This document shows positions 55,731 to 64,000 of a stretch of 64,000 bases of DNA, one piece after another. A model generated the notes under the pieces. That model was given only the letters and a program-made list of their open reading frames with translations. It was not told the origin of the DNA and did no database searches. How positions within the stretch are numbered: the stretch's first letter is position 1; each line of letters begins with the position of its first letter. The position numbers and the translations under genes are program-made. The stretch comes from Panulirus ornatus. Taxonomy: Eukaryota > Arthropoda > Malacostraca > Decapoda > Palinuridae. The stretch is taken from positions 5,621,752 through 5,685,751 of the forward strand of contig NC_092241.1 of NCBI RefSeq assembly GCF_036320965.1. Direction: 5' to 3'.

Positions 55731-56108
55731 ATGATTAATATTCTTAGACTTACATTTTTTTTTTAGGTAATTAAGTGAACGGTTCGAGTTTTGGAAGTGA
55801 GTGAAGCAGAGATGTGTATGAGTCGAATGGATTGATGTGTTCCATGGTTCGTGGTTCGACATAGTACCATCTTGGTTCGAGGCCCCGTCCTCATTAACAT
55901 GTTTAATTAGACTATGTAATTTTCATTCCTTATGGTTTATTGTGCTTCGTAATAGCTCATTAACCTGGCATATAAGATAGGATTTAAGTAATTAGGTTAA
56001 GTGCGAATTAATTTTCTTCCCTTGGGCAAATTGTGTTTTTTGCAGGCTTAAGTCCGGGTTATATTTTGGAGGGACATGGATATATAATAACTGCCCACGT
56101 TAAGCCTC
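55731..56108. other. Unique AT-rich spacer
   Basis: Single-copy; nothing recognised. Confidence 0.55.
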
Positions 56109-56145
56109 ATATATATATATATATAATATGTATATATATATATGG
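56109..56145. repeat. (TA)n microsatellite
   Basis: Two short TA runs to the left of the inverted P pair. Confidence 0.9.
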
Positions 56146-56159
56146 AATTGATCACAATT

Positions 56160-56306
56160 GAGCGCGTGATAATATATATTCCTATGAGTCCACGGGGAAA
56201 TGAAACACGTTTAAGTTCCCAAGTGCACTTTCGTGTAATGATCACATCATCAGGGGAGATACGAGAGAAATATATATATATATATATAAGTCAGCTGATA
56301 TACAAC
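56160..56306 (-). mobile_element. Dispersed element, family P, copy 7 (left arm of inverted pair)
   Basis: Minus-strand copy from GAGCGCGTGATAATATATAT and CCTATGAGTCCACGGGGAAA to AGTCAGCTGATATACAAC. An internal (TA)n run at about 56271-56288 is specific to this arm. Confidence 0.9.
56217..56257 (-). ncRNA. Hammerhead-like motif in P copy 7
   Basis: The core CTGATGA is encoded by the complement of 56247-56253. Stem I TCCC/GGGA is perfect. GAAA and AGTGCACT are intact. Stem II can form TGTGA/TTACA (one G-U) or GTG/CAC. Confidence 0.52.
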
Positions 56307-56314
56307 GGAGAGAC

Positions 56315-56450
56315 GTTGTATATCAACTGACTGTTATATTTCATTCTTGTATCTCCCCTGATGATGTGATTATTACACGAAATTGCACTTGGGAACGTAT
56401 TGTTTCATTTCCCCGTGGACTTACAATAATATACTTGATTACGCGCTCAG
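56315..56450 (+). mobile_element. Dispersed element, family P, copy 8 (right arm of inverted pair)
   Basis: Plus-strand copy starting GTTGTATATCAACTGACTGT, through CTCCCCTGATGATGTG and GCACTTGGGAAC, to CCCCGTGGACTTACAATAAT and TTGATTACGCGCTCAG. Only GGAGAGAC (56307-56314) separates it from copy 7. Confidence 0.9.
56354..56394 (+). ncRNA. Hammerhead-like motif in P copy 8
   Basis: TCCC, CTGATGA (56358-56364), GAAA (56379-56382) and GGGA (56391-56394) are present. The stem III palindrome is damaged (ATTGCACT). Confidence 0.45.
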
Positions 56451-56451
56451 T

Positions 56452-56458
<7 letters not shown>

Positions 56459-56529
<71 letters not shown>
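56459..56529. repeat. (TA)n microsatellite
   Basis: About 70 bp, right of the inverted P pair. Confidence 0.97.
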
Positions 56530-56530
<1 letters not shown>

Positions 56531-56643
56531 TATGTACACCGGGCCACTGCACAGAGCGAGCCCATTAAACATAATGCTGGATTTCCATTTTGCGTTTCAT
56601 TTTCTGCTCGTTGGTTGTATTATCATTTGGGTGAATTAAGGAG

Positions 56644-56722
<79 letters not shown>

Positions 56723-56968
56723 GACATTAGAGCCAGCCTCTGTGTGGGCGACTCTTGTGTGGGCGAGGAAGCAGGGGGGGAGGGACACAGGTGCTGTGGG
56801 TCCAGACGCTTGCAAGTTTTAATGGAACTTATGGAAATCCGGTGGGGGAAGTGTGGGGGTGTGGGGGGTTAAATTTCCTCCCCTCCTCCTCCTCCCCACA
56901 ACCCCCACACCACCCCCCCCCCCTTTAATATATCGCCATGAAGTGAACGCGTTCAAGCCAGGCAGGTG

Positions 56969-57025
<57 letters not shown>

Positions 57026-57098
57026 ACCAGAGAGAGAGGGTGTGGTGTGTGGGGTGGGGGAGGGGGGGGGGGAACTTTGGCGATGTCATAGTGTGGTG
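56530..57098. repeat. Unique pieces with two (CT)n microsatellites
   Basis: (CT)n at 56646-56720 and 56970-57023, with C-rich and G-rich single-copy stretches between (56840-56930 and 57040-57075). Confidence 0.88.
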
Positions 57099-57925
57099 AC
57101 GCTTACGCCCCCCCCCCTTCCTCCCCCCTTAGCACCCTACGCGCCAACCACCACTTACGCCCTTCTGTTCCCATAGTGTCATGACGCGCCCGTACCACCC
57201 TACGCCCTCTTGTTCCCCTAGTGTGACGCCTCACCTACCACCCTACGCCCTCTTGTTCCCACAGTGTGACGCCCCCTATCACCCTACGCCCCCCTGTTCC
57301 CACAGTGTGACGCCCCCTACCACCCTACGCCTTCCGGTTCCCCTATTGTGACGCCTCACCTACCACACTGCGCCCTCCTGTTCCCAGAGTGTGACGCCTC
57401 ACCTACCACCCTACGCCCTCCTGTTCCCAGAGTGTGACGCCCCCTATCACCCTACGCCCTCCAGTTCCCCTAGTGTGACGCCTCACCTACAACCATACGC
57501 CCTCCAGTTCCCCTAGTGTGACGCTTCACCTACCACCCTACGCCCTCCAGTTCCCCTAGTGTGACGCCTCACCTGCCACCCTACGCCCTCCTCTTTCCAG
57601 TGTCATGACGCCCCCTACCATCCTACGCCTTAGTGTTCCCCTAGTGTAACGCCCTACCACCCTAAGTCCTCTTCTTCCCCTAGTGTGACGCTCAACCCCC
57701 TACCACCGTACGCCCTCCTGTTCCCCTAGTGTGACGCCCTACCACCCTACGCCTTAGTGTTCCCCTAGTGTGACGCCCTACCACCCTACGCCTTAGTGTT
57801 CCCCTAATGTGACGTCTACCACCTTACGCCTTAGTGTTCCCCTAGTGTGACGCCCTACCACCTTACGCCTTAGTGTTCCCCTAATGTGACGCCCTACCAC
57901 CCTACGCCTTAGTGTTCCCCTCTCC
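57099..57925. repeat. About 40-bp degenerate minisatellite, about 20 copies
   Basis: The unit combines CCACCCTACGCC, a variable TTAGTG/CTCCTG, and TTCCCCTAGTGTGACGCC. GTGACG is kept in most units. Confidence 0.9.
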
Positions 57926-58310
57926 CTCACCCCCCTTCCCCCTCTCCCCCTTCCCCCACCCTCATAGGGCAGGGGTGATGAGCACCTCCGTTTGTTTACA
58001 TCACGAAACCACCGCCAGGGGGTGTATATACACACACTTGGCCCCGCCCCTTCTTCCTCCCCCGACGCGAGCTATGTGAGGGGCGGGGCGGGGCGGGGCG
58101 GGGCGGGGCAAATTGACAATTTACCCTTCATTCTATTAGTCGACCGGATAATCACCCTCCCCCTTCATTAATCGTCTTCCCCCCCCTTCCTTCCACCCTT
58201 AATGGGGGGGTTGGATGATTAAATGGTAATTAGTTCTTCAGATCAAGAGATGACTCTTGCGTTTTCTATGTTGCCGAGAAGAAGGCGTGAGGTGGGTTGC
58301 CCCTTGTTTC
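57926..58310. other. C-rich spacer with (GGGGC)n
   Basis: Six tandem GGGGC units lie at about 58079-58109, shortly after GGTGTATATACACAC (58022-58036). TATA-like and GC-box-like strings are present, but no transcript or ORF follows. Confidence 0.6.
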
Positions 58311-58792
58311 AGTCCCTCCGCCCTTCCTCCCTTCCCCCCTTCCTCCCTCCTCCCCCTTTCTCCTCCCTTCCCCCCCTTCCTCCCCCTCTACACCCCCTTC
58401 CTCCCACTCACCCCTTCCTCCTCCTCCTCCTCCTCCCCTTCCTCTCACTCCCCCCTTCCTCCCCCCTACACCCCCTTCCTCCCACTCACCCCTTCCTCCT
58501 CCTCCTCCCCCCCCCTTCCTCCCACTCCCCCCTTCCTCCCACTCCCCCCTTCCTCCCACTCCCCCTTTCTCCCCCTACACCCCCTTCCTCCCACTCACCC
58601 CTTCCTCCTCCTCCTCCCCTCTTCCTCCCACTCCCCCCTTCCTCCCCCCTACACCCCCTTCCTCCCACTCCCCCCTTCCTCCCACTCCCCATTCCTCCCC
58701 CTACACCCCCTTCCTCCCACTCCCCATTCCTCCCCCCTACACCCCCTTCCTCCCACTCCCCATTCCTCCCCCCTACACCCCCTTCCCATGAC
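58311..58792. repeat. C-rich minisatellite
   Basis: CCCCCTTCCTCCCACTC and CCCCCTACACCCC units in irregular order. Pro/Ser/Leu frames reflect composition. Confidence 0.92.
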
Positions 58793-58837
58793 GAACGAAG
58801 GTGTGTATCTCATTACCGTCTGTTTTGCCTCCGTCGG

Positions 58838-59937
58838 CACCCCACGTTTCGTGCCATACCGCCCCCAATTTTCGTACCATACCGCCCACAAGTTTCGCGC
58901 CATACCACCCCCAAGTTTCGTGCCATACCGCCCCCAAGTTTCGTGCCATACCGCCCCAAGATTCGCGCCATACCACCCCCAAGTTTCGTGCCATACCGCC
59001 CCGTTTCGTACCATACCGCCCCAATTTTCGTGCCTACCGCCCCCAGTTTCGTACCATACCGCCCCATGTTTCGCGCTATACCGCCCCCAGTTTTGTGCCA
59101 TACCGCCCCAGTTTTGTGCCATACCGCCACCATGTTTCGTACCATACCGTCCCAAGTTTCGTGTCATACCGCCCCAGTTTCGTACCATACTGCCCCCAGT
59201 TTCATGCCATACAGCCCAAGTTTCGCACCATACCGCCCGTTTCGTGCCATACCGCCACCAAGTATCGTGCCATACCGTCCCGTTTCGTACCATACCAGCC
59301 CAAGTTTCGTACCATACCGCCACAAGTTTCGTGCCATACCGTTCCAAGTTTTGTGCCATACCGCTCCCAGTTTCGTACCTTACCTCCCCACGTTTCGCGC
59401 CATACCGCCCCAAGTTTCATGCCATACCGCCCAAAGTTTCGTGTCATACCGCAACCAAGTTTTGTGCCATACTGCTACCATGTTTCGTGCCATACCGCCC
59501 CCAGTTTCGTACCATACCTCTCCAAGTTTCGTACCATACCGTTCCAAGTTTCGTGCCATACCGCCACCAAGTTTCGTGCCTTACCACCCCAGTTTCGTTC
59601 CTTACCGCCCCAGTTTCGTACCATACCGCCCCAAGTTTTGTGCCATACCGCCCCAAGTTTCGTGCCATACCGCCACCAAGTTTCGTTCCATACTGCCACC
59701 AAGTTTCGTACCATACCGCCCCAGTTTAGTACCATACCGTCCAAAGTTTCGTGCCATACCGTCCCCAGTTTCGTACCATACCGCCCCCAGTTTCGTACCA
59801 TACCGCCCCAAGTTTCTTGACATACTGCCGCCAGGTTTCGTGCCATACCGCCCCCATCTTTTGCGCCATACCGCCCCCATGTTTCGCGCCATACCGTCCC
59901 CCATGTTTCGCGCCATACCGCCTCCCCAAGTTTCGCA
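58838..59937. repeat. 20-22-bp satellite, about 48 copies
   Basis: The unit is CCATACCGCCCCCAAGTTTC plus GTG or GTA. Variation is mainly CCCC length, A/G in AAGTTTC or CAGTTTC, and GTGC/GTAC. The 580-codon plus frame (58223-59965) crosses two arrays and is not a gene. Confidence 0.95.
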
Positions 59938-59984
59938 CCTTAACGTCAATTTTCCAGATCTTTGAATAACACCCCCCCTTTTTT

Positions 59985-59986
59985 TT

Positions 59987-60080
<94 letters not shown>

Positions 60081-60105
60081 ATATCTTTCTATCTATCTAT
60101 CTATC
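59985..60105. repeat. (CT)n then (TATC)n
   Basis: (CT)n at 59985-60069, then TATC-type repeats to about 60105. Confidence 0.96.
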
Positions 60106-60151
60106 TCTCCTCTTTATTAGACGTCTCGAAATTGAAAATAGGACAAAAAAG

Positions 60152-60165
60152 AGAAAAAAAAACTA

Positions 60166-60230
<65 letters not shown>
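60152..60230. repeat. (TA)n microsatellite
   Basis: Nearly 80 bp of TA following ATGCA, ending at L copy U5. Confidence 0.97.
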
Positions 60231-60235
<5 letters not shown>

Positions 60236-60364
60236 ATGGAAAGCTGTGTAGGTATGTATATTTGCGTGTGTGGACGTGTGTATGTACATGTGTATGGGGG
60301 GGGGGTTGGGCCATTTCTTTCGTCTGTTTCCTTGCGCTACCTCGCAAACGCGGGAGACAGCGAC

Positions 60365-60392
<28 letters not shown>
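60231..60392 (+). mobile_element. Family L 3' end, copy U5, with poly(A)
   Basis: It begins AAACCATGGAAAGCTGTGTA, continues GGTATGTATATTTGCGTGTG and GGGCCATTTCTTTCGTCTG, ends TGCGCTACCTCGCAAACGCG plus GGAGACAGCGAC, and carries a 28-nt A-run (60365-60392). The poly(A) and the 5'-truncated start support LINE-type insertion. Confidence 0.88.

Positions 60393-60452
<60 letters not shown>
60393..60452. repeat. (TA)n microsatellite
   Basis: About 60 bp starting at the end of the poly(A) of copy U5. Confidence 0.97.
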
Positions 60453-60456
<4 letters not shown>

Positions 60457-60633
60457 AACCCCCAAAAAACTCTTCTAACTGCCACCCCCCCTCTCCCATT
60501 CCCCCCCTCACCCCTCCAATCCCCTCCTCACCCCCCATTTCCCCCTCCCCCCCCCCCCTAAACCATCGCTCAACTAACTACTAGCGTTGTTTACGTCGGG
60601 CCTTGCGCTGCTGTCTTCCATAATTGCCAACGG

Positions 60634-60642
60634 GTGACCTTG
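60634..60642 (-). promoter_or_regulatory. Extended nuclear receptor half-site
   Basis: TGACCTTGG reads CCAAGGTCA on the minus strand, matching the YCAAGGYCA site bound by FTZ-F1/SF-1 type receptors. A 9-base match is weak on its own. Confidence 0.35.
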
Positions 60643-60713
60643 GCACAGAGCGAGGATGCTAACTGGCAGTTCATGGTCGTCAAAAGAGGGCGTCGTGCCC
60701 CGAAAAAGCCAGC

Positions 60714-60729
60714 TCAGGTCATGACCTGA
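60714..60729. promoter_or_regulatory. Palindromic AGGTCA inverted repeat (IR0)
   Basis: TCAGGTCATGACCTGA is a perfect 16-bp palindrome. Its centre AGGTCATGACCT is the classic zero-spacer palindrome of nuclear receptor half-sites. Confidence 0.5.
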
Positions 60730-60857
60730 AACCGTAATGACCACTCGTGCTGAACGACCTTGTTGAAGGCCGGACTTAATTGCCCTTAATTAGTCCCAAC
60801 TGCCCTTACTCACTCCCGCTGGCGTGAAGGGGGTTCAATTGCCCCCCTCGTCGTTAG

Positions 60858-60872
60858 GGGTCAATTTGACCC
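60858..60872. promoter_or_regulatory. GGGTCA inverted repeat with 3-bp spacer (IR3)
   Basis: GGGTCAATTTGACCC has perfect arms. IR3 of RGGTCA half-sites is the arrangement used by steroid-type receptors. Confidence 0.45.
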
Positions 60873-60886
60873 TTATGAACTTGATG

Positions 60887-60896
60887 CTGACGTCAG
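60887..60896. promoter_or_regulatory. Consensus CRE palindrome
   Basis: CTGACGTCAG contains the full 8-bp CRE TGACGTCA (60888-60895), the site for CREB/ATF bZIP proteins. GGGTCA follows at 60899. Confidence 0.5.
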
Positions 60897-61004
60897 AGGG
60901 TCACAGTCATTCTGTAGTTAGTGTCATTAAACTGGAATTACCATGTTGTACCGACAGTTAGGAGCTGTGAGTGAGAGAAGGGCTTAGTTATAACAGCATT
61001 GAGT

Positions 61005-62935
61005 TACTAGCACCCCCTACACACTAGTTACTAGCACCTCCTACACAGTAGTTACTAGCATCTCCCCACACACTAGTTACTAGCATACACCCCCCACACA
61101 CTAGTTACTAGCACCCCCTACACACTAGTTACTAGCACCTCCTACACAGTAGTTACTAGCATCTCCCCACACACTAGTTACTAGCATACACCCCCCACAC
61201 ACTAGTTACTAGCACCCCCTACACACTAGTTACTAGCACCTCCTACACAGTAGTTACTAGCATCTCCCCACACACTAGTTACTAGCATACACCCCCCACA
61301 CACTAGTTACTAGCACCCCCTACACACTAGTTACTAGCATCCCCCCACACACTAGTTACTAGCACCCCCTACACACTAGTTACTAGCATCCCCCTACACA
61401 CTAGTTACTAGCACCTCCTACACACTAGTTACTAGCACCCCCTACACACTAGTTACTAGCACCCCCTACACACTAGTTACTAGCATCCCCCCACACACTA
61501 GTTACTAGCACTCACCCCACACACTAGTTACTAGCACCCCCTACACACTAGTTACTAGCACCCCCTACACAGTAGTTACTAGCACCCCCTACACACTAGT
61601 TACTAGCACCCCCTACACACTAGTTACTAGCACCCCCTACACACTAGTTACTAGCATCCACCCCCACACTAGTTACTAGCATCCACCTCTACACACTAGT
61701 TACTAGCACCCCTTACACACTAGTTACTAGCACCCCCTACACACTAGTTACTAGCACCTCCTACACAGTAGTTACTAGCTCCCCCTACACACTAGTTACT
61801 AGCACCTCTACACACTAGTTACTAGCATCCCCCACACACTAGTTACTAGCATGTCCCCCACACACTAGTTACTTGGATCCACCCCCTACACACTAGTTAC
61901 TAGCACCCCCTACACACTAGTTACTAGCACCCCCTACACACTAGTTACTAGCACCTCTACACACTAGTTACTAGCACCCCTTACACACTAGTTACTAGCA
62001 TCCCCACACACACTAGTTACTAGCACCCCCTACACACTAGTTACTAGCACCCCCACACACTAGTTACTAGCATCCACCCCCACACACTAGTTACTAGCAT
62101 CCACCCCCACACACTAGTTACTAGCATCCCCACACACACTAGTTACTAGCACCCCCTACACACTAGTTACTAGCACCCCCTACACACTAGTTACTAGCAC
62201 CCCCACACACTAGTTACTAGCATCCACCCCCACACACTAGTTACTAGCACCCCCCACACACTAGTTACTAGCATCCACCCCCACACACTAGTTACTAGCA
62301 CCTCTACACACTAGTTACTAGCACCTCTACACACTAGTTACTAGCATTCCCCCCACACACTAGTTCCCAGCACCCCCTACAAACTAGTTACTAGCACCCC
62401 CACACACTAGTTACTAGCACCTCTACACACTAGTTACTAGCACCTCTACACACTAGTTACTAGCACCTCTACACACTAGTTACTAGCATTCCCCCACACA
62501 CTAGTTACCAGCACCCCCTACAAACTAGTTACTAGCACCCCCACACACTAGTTACTAGCATTCCCCTACACACTAGTTACTAGCACCCCCTACACAGTAG
62601 TTACTAGCACCCCTACACACTAGTTACTAGCACCCCCTACACACTAGTTACTAGCACCCCCGACACACTAGTTGCTAGCACCCCCTATACACTAGTTACT
62701 AGCATCCCCTACACACTAGTTACTAGCACCCCTACACACTAGTTACTAGCATTTCCCCTACACACTAGTTACTAGCATCCACCCCCACACACTAGTTACT
62801 AGCACCCCCTACACACTAGTTACTAGCACCCCCACACACTAGTTACTAGCATTCCCCCCACACACTAGTTACTAGCAGACCCCACACACTAGTTACTAGC
62901 ATCCCCCACACACACACTAATGACTAGCCCCTCCA
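61005..62935. repeat. About 24-bp satellite, about 80 copies
   Basis: The unit is ACACTAGTTACTAGCACCCC plus CTAC, of 21-27 bp. CTAG-TTA-CTAG is an inverted repeat in nearly every unit; the linker (CACCCCCTAC, CATCCACCCCC, CACCTCT) varies. At the left end, four-unit blocks repeat with 101-bp spacing (CACAG at 61044, 61145 and 61246). Confidence 0.96.
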
Positions 62936-63149
62936 CACTAATTACTAGCCCTTCCACACTAATCACTGTCCCCCCCCCCCACAGTGATCACTACCCTCAC
63001 ACTAATCACTGTGCCCCCTCACTAATCACTGTCCCCTACACACTAATCACTGTCCCCCACACACACTAATCCCTGTGTCCTCCCCCACACTAATCACTGT
63101 CCCCCACACTGATCACTGTCCCCCACACTAATCACTTTGCCCCTACACT
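62936..63149. repeat. Transition zone of diverged CTAATCACTG units
   Basis: Irregular CACTAATCACTGTCCCCC units of about 18-24 bp lie between the CTAGTTA array and the 30-bp array. Both neighbours share an ACACTA-T-A(C/T) frame, so this may be an ancestral form. Confidence 0.8.
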
Positions 63150-64000
63150 AATCACAGTGTCTTCTCCCCCTCACACACTAATCACAGTGTCTTCTCCCCC
63201 TCACACACTAATCACAGTGTCTTCTCCCCCTCACACACTAATCACAGTGTCTTCTCCCCCTCACACACTAATCACAGTGTCTTCTCCCCCTCACACACTA
63301 ATCACAGTGTCTTCTCCCCCTCACACACTAATCACAGTGTCTTCTCCCCCTCACACACTAATCACAGTGTCTTCTCCCCCTCACACACTAATCACAGTGT
63401 CTTCTCCCCCTCACACACTAATCACAGTGTCTTCTCCCCCTCACACACTAATCACAGTGTCTTCTCCCCCTCACACACTAATCACAGTGTCTTCTCCCCC
63501 TCACACACTAATCACAGTGTCTTCTCCCCCTCACACACTAATCACAGTGTCTTCTCCCCTCACACACTAATCACAGTGTCTTCTCCCCCTCACACACTAA
63601 TCACAGTGTCTTCTCCCCCTCACACACTAATCACAGTGTCTTCTCCCCCTCACACACTAATCACAGTGTCTTCTCCCCCTCACACACTAATCACAGTGTC
63701 TTCTCCCCCTCACACACTAATCACAGTGTCTTCTCCCCCTCACACACTAATCACAGTGTCTTCTCCCCCTCACACACTAATCACAGTGTCTTCTCCCCCT
63801 CACACACTAATCACAGTGTCTTCTCCCCCTCACACACTAATCACAGTGTCTTCTCCCCCTCACACACTAATCACAGTGTCTTCTCCCCCTCACACACTAA
63901 TCACAGTGTCTTCTCCCCCTCACACACTAATCACAGTGTCTTCTCCCCCTCACACACTAATCACAGTGTCTTCTCCCCCTCACACACTAATCACTGTGTC
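63150..64000. repeat. 30-bp satellite, at least 28 copies, highly uniform
   Basis: The unit is CTAATCACAGTGTCTTCTCC plus CCCTCACACA. Copies are identical except one with a single C lost near 63556 and the last, CACTGTG. The array continues past the window. The open frame (63157-63570) exists only because 30 is a multiple of 3. Confidence 0.97.

Larger units (their letters stand above)
60453..61004. other. Unique island between arrays
   Basis: C-rich to 60560, then single-copy to 61000. No gene is seen. It carries several palindromes described separately. Confidence 0.7.

Noticed and set aside
58223..59965. 580-codon plus-strand frame
   Set aside because: It crosses two unrelated arrays and another frame is open over the same DNA.
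63150..64000. CRISPR-like regular 30-bp repeats
   Set aside because: There are no unique spacers; units are directly adjacent and identical. The same holds for the 29-bp array at 23930-24853.

Overview
This window looks like nuclear DNA from an invertebrate, most plausibly a decapod crustacean. The basis is extreme microsatellite and minisatellite density, long (CT/GA)n, (CA/TG)n and (TA)n tracts, and dispersed retroelement tails that I associate with decapod genomes (for example a tail reading CGCTACCTCGCTAACGCGGG). The species assignment is inference. I see no bacterial features, no CRISPR array, no rRNA or tRNA gene I can defend, and no intact protein-coding gene. Almost every long open frame is a by-product of a tandem repeat lacking stop codons.

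Layout. Positions 1-6530 are tandem arrays: a 19-bp satellite, a 2.6-kb polypyrimidine minisatellite with a 729-bp higher-order unit, a composite TG/core/CT array, and a 43-bp array. A 170-bp MITE-like element sits at 6630-6799. From 6.9 to 11 kb two copies of a dispersed element (family P) lie between microsatellites. From 11 to 27 kb there are more than a dozen unrelated minisatellites, with a decayed reverse transcriptase fragment at 18.2 kb. 27-36 kb holds a splice-acceptor-like array, a second decayed reverse transcriptase at 28.2 kb, and duplications at 30.8 and 32.1 kb. 36-46 kb holds bZIP-site-like satellites, a 2.8-kb array of a 29/30-bp unit, and a nest of retroelement pieces around 43.5-44.7 kb. 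46-60 kb continues with arrays and two head-to-head family P pairs. 60.5-61.0 kb is a rare unique island with nuclear-receptor and CRE-type palindromes. 61-64 kb is a 24-bp array followed by a very uniform 30-bp array that runs off the window.

Two retroelement families account for most of the dispersed sequence. Family L is a non-LTR (LINE) element. The C-terminal end of its ORF2 is at 43757-44223 on the minus strand, and five further copies of its 3' region lie at 36.1, 44.5, 51.1, 52.4 and 60.2 kb. Family P is about 165 bp long and occurs eight times. Seven of the eight copies contain a 41-nt stretch with the layout of a type-I hammerhead ribozyme, a feature known from Penelope-like elements and retrozymes. 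Four P copies form two head-to-head inverted pairs. Every long (TA)n tract in the window touches the end of a P, L or related element.

By summing my own coordinates, roughly 45% of the window lies in about 28 long tandem arrays, nearly all of different families. Copy numbers and boundaries were counted by eye and may be off by a unit or a few bases.
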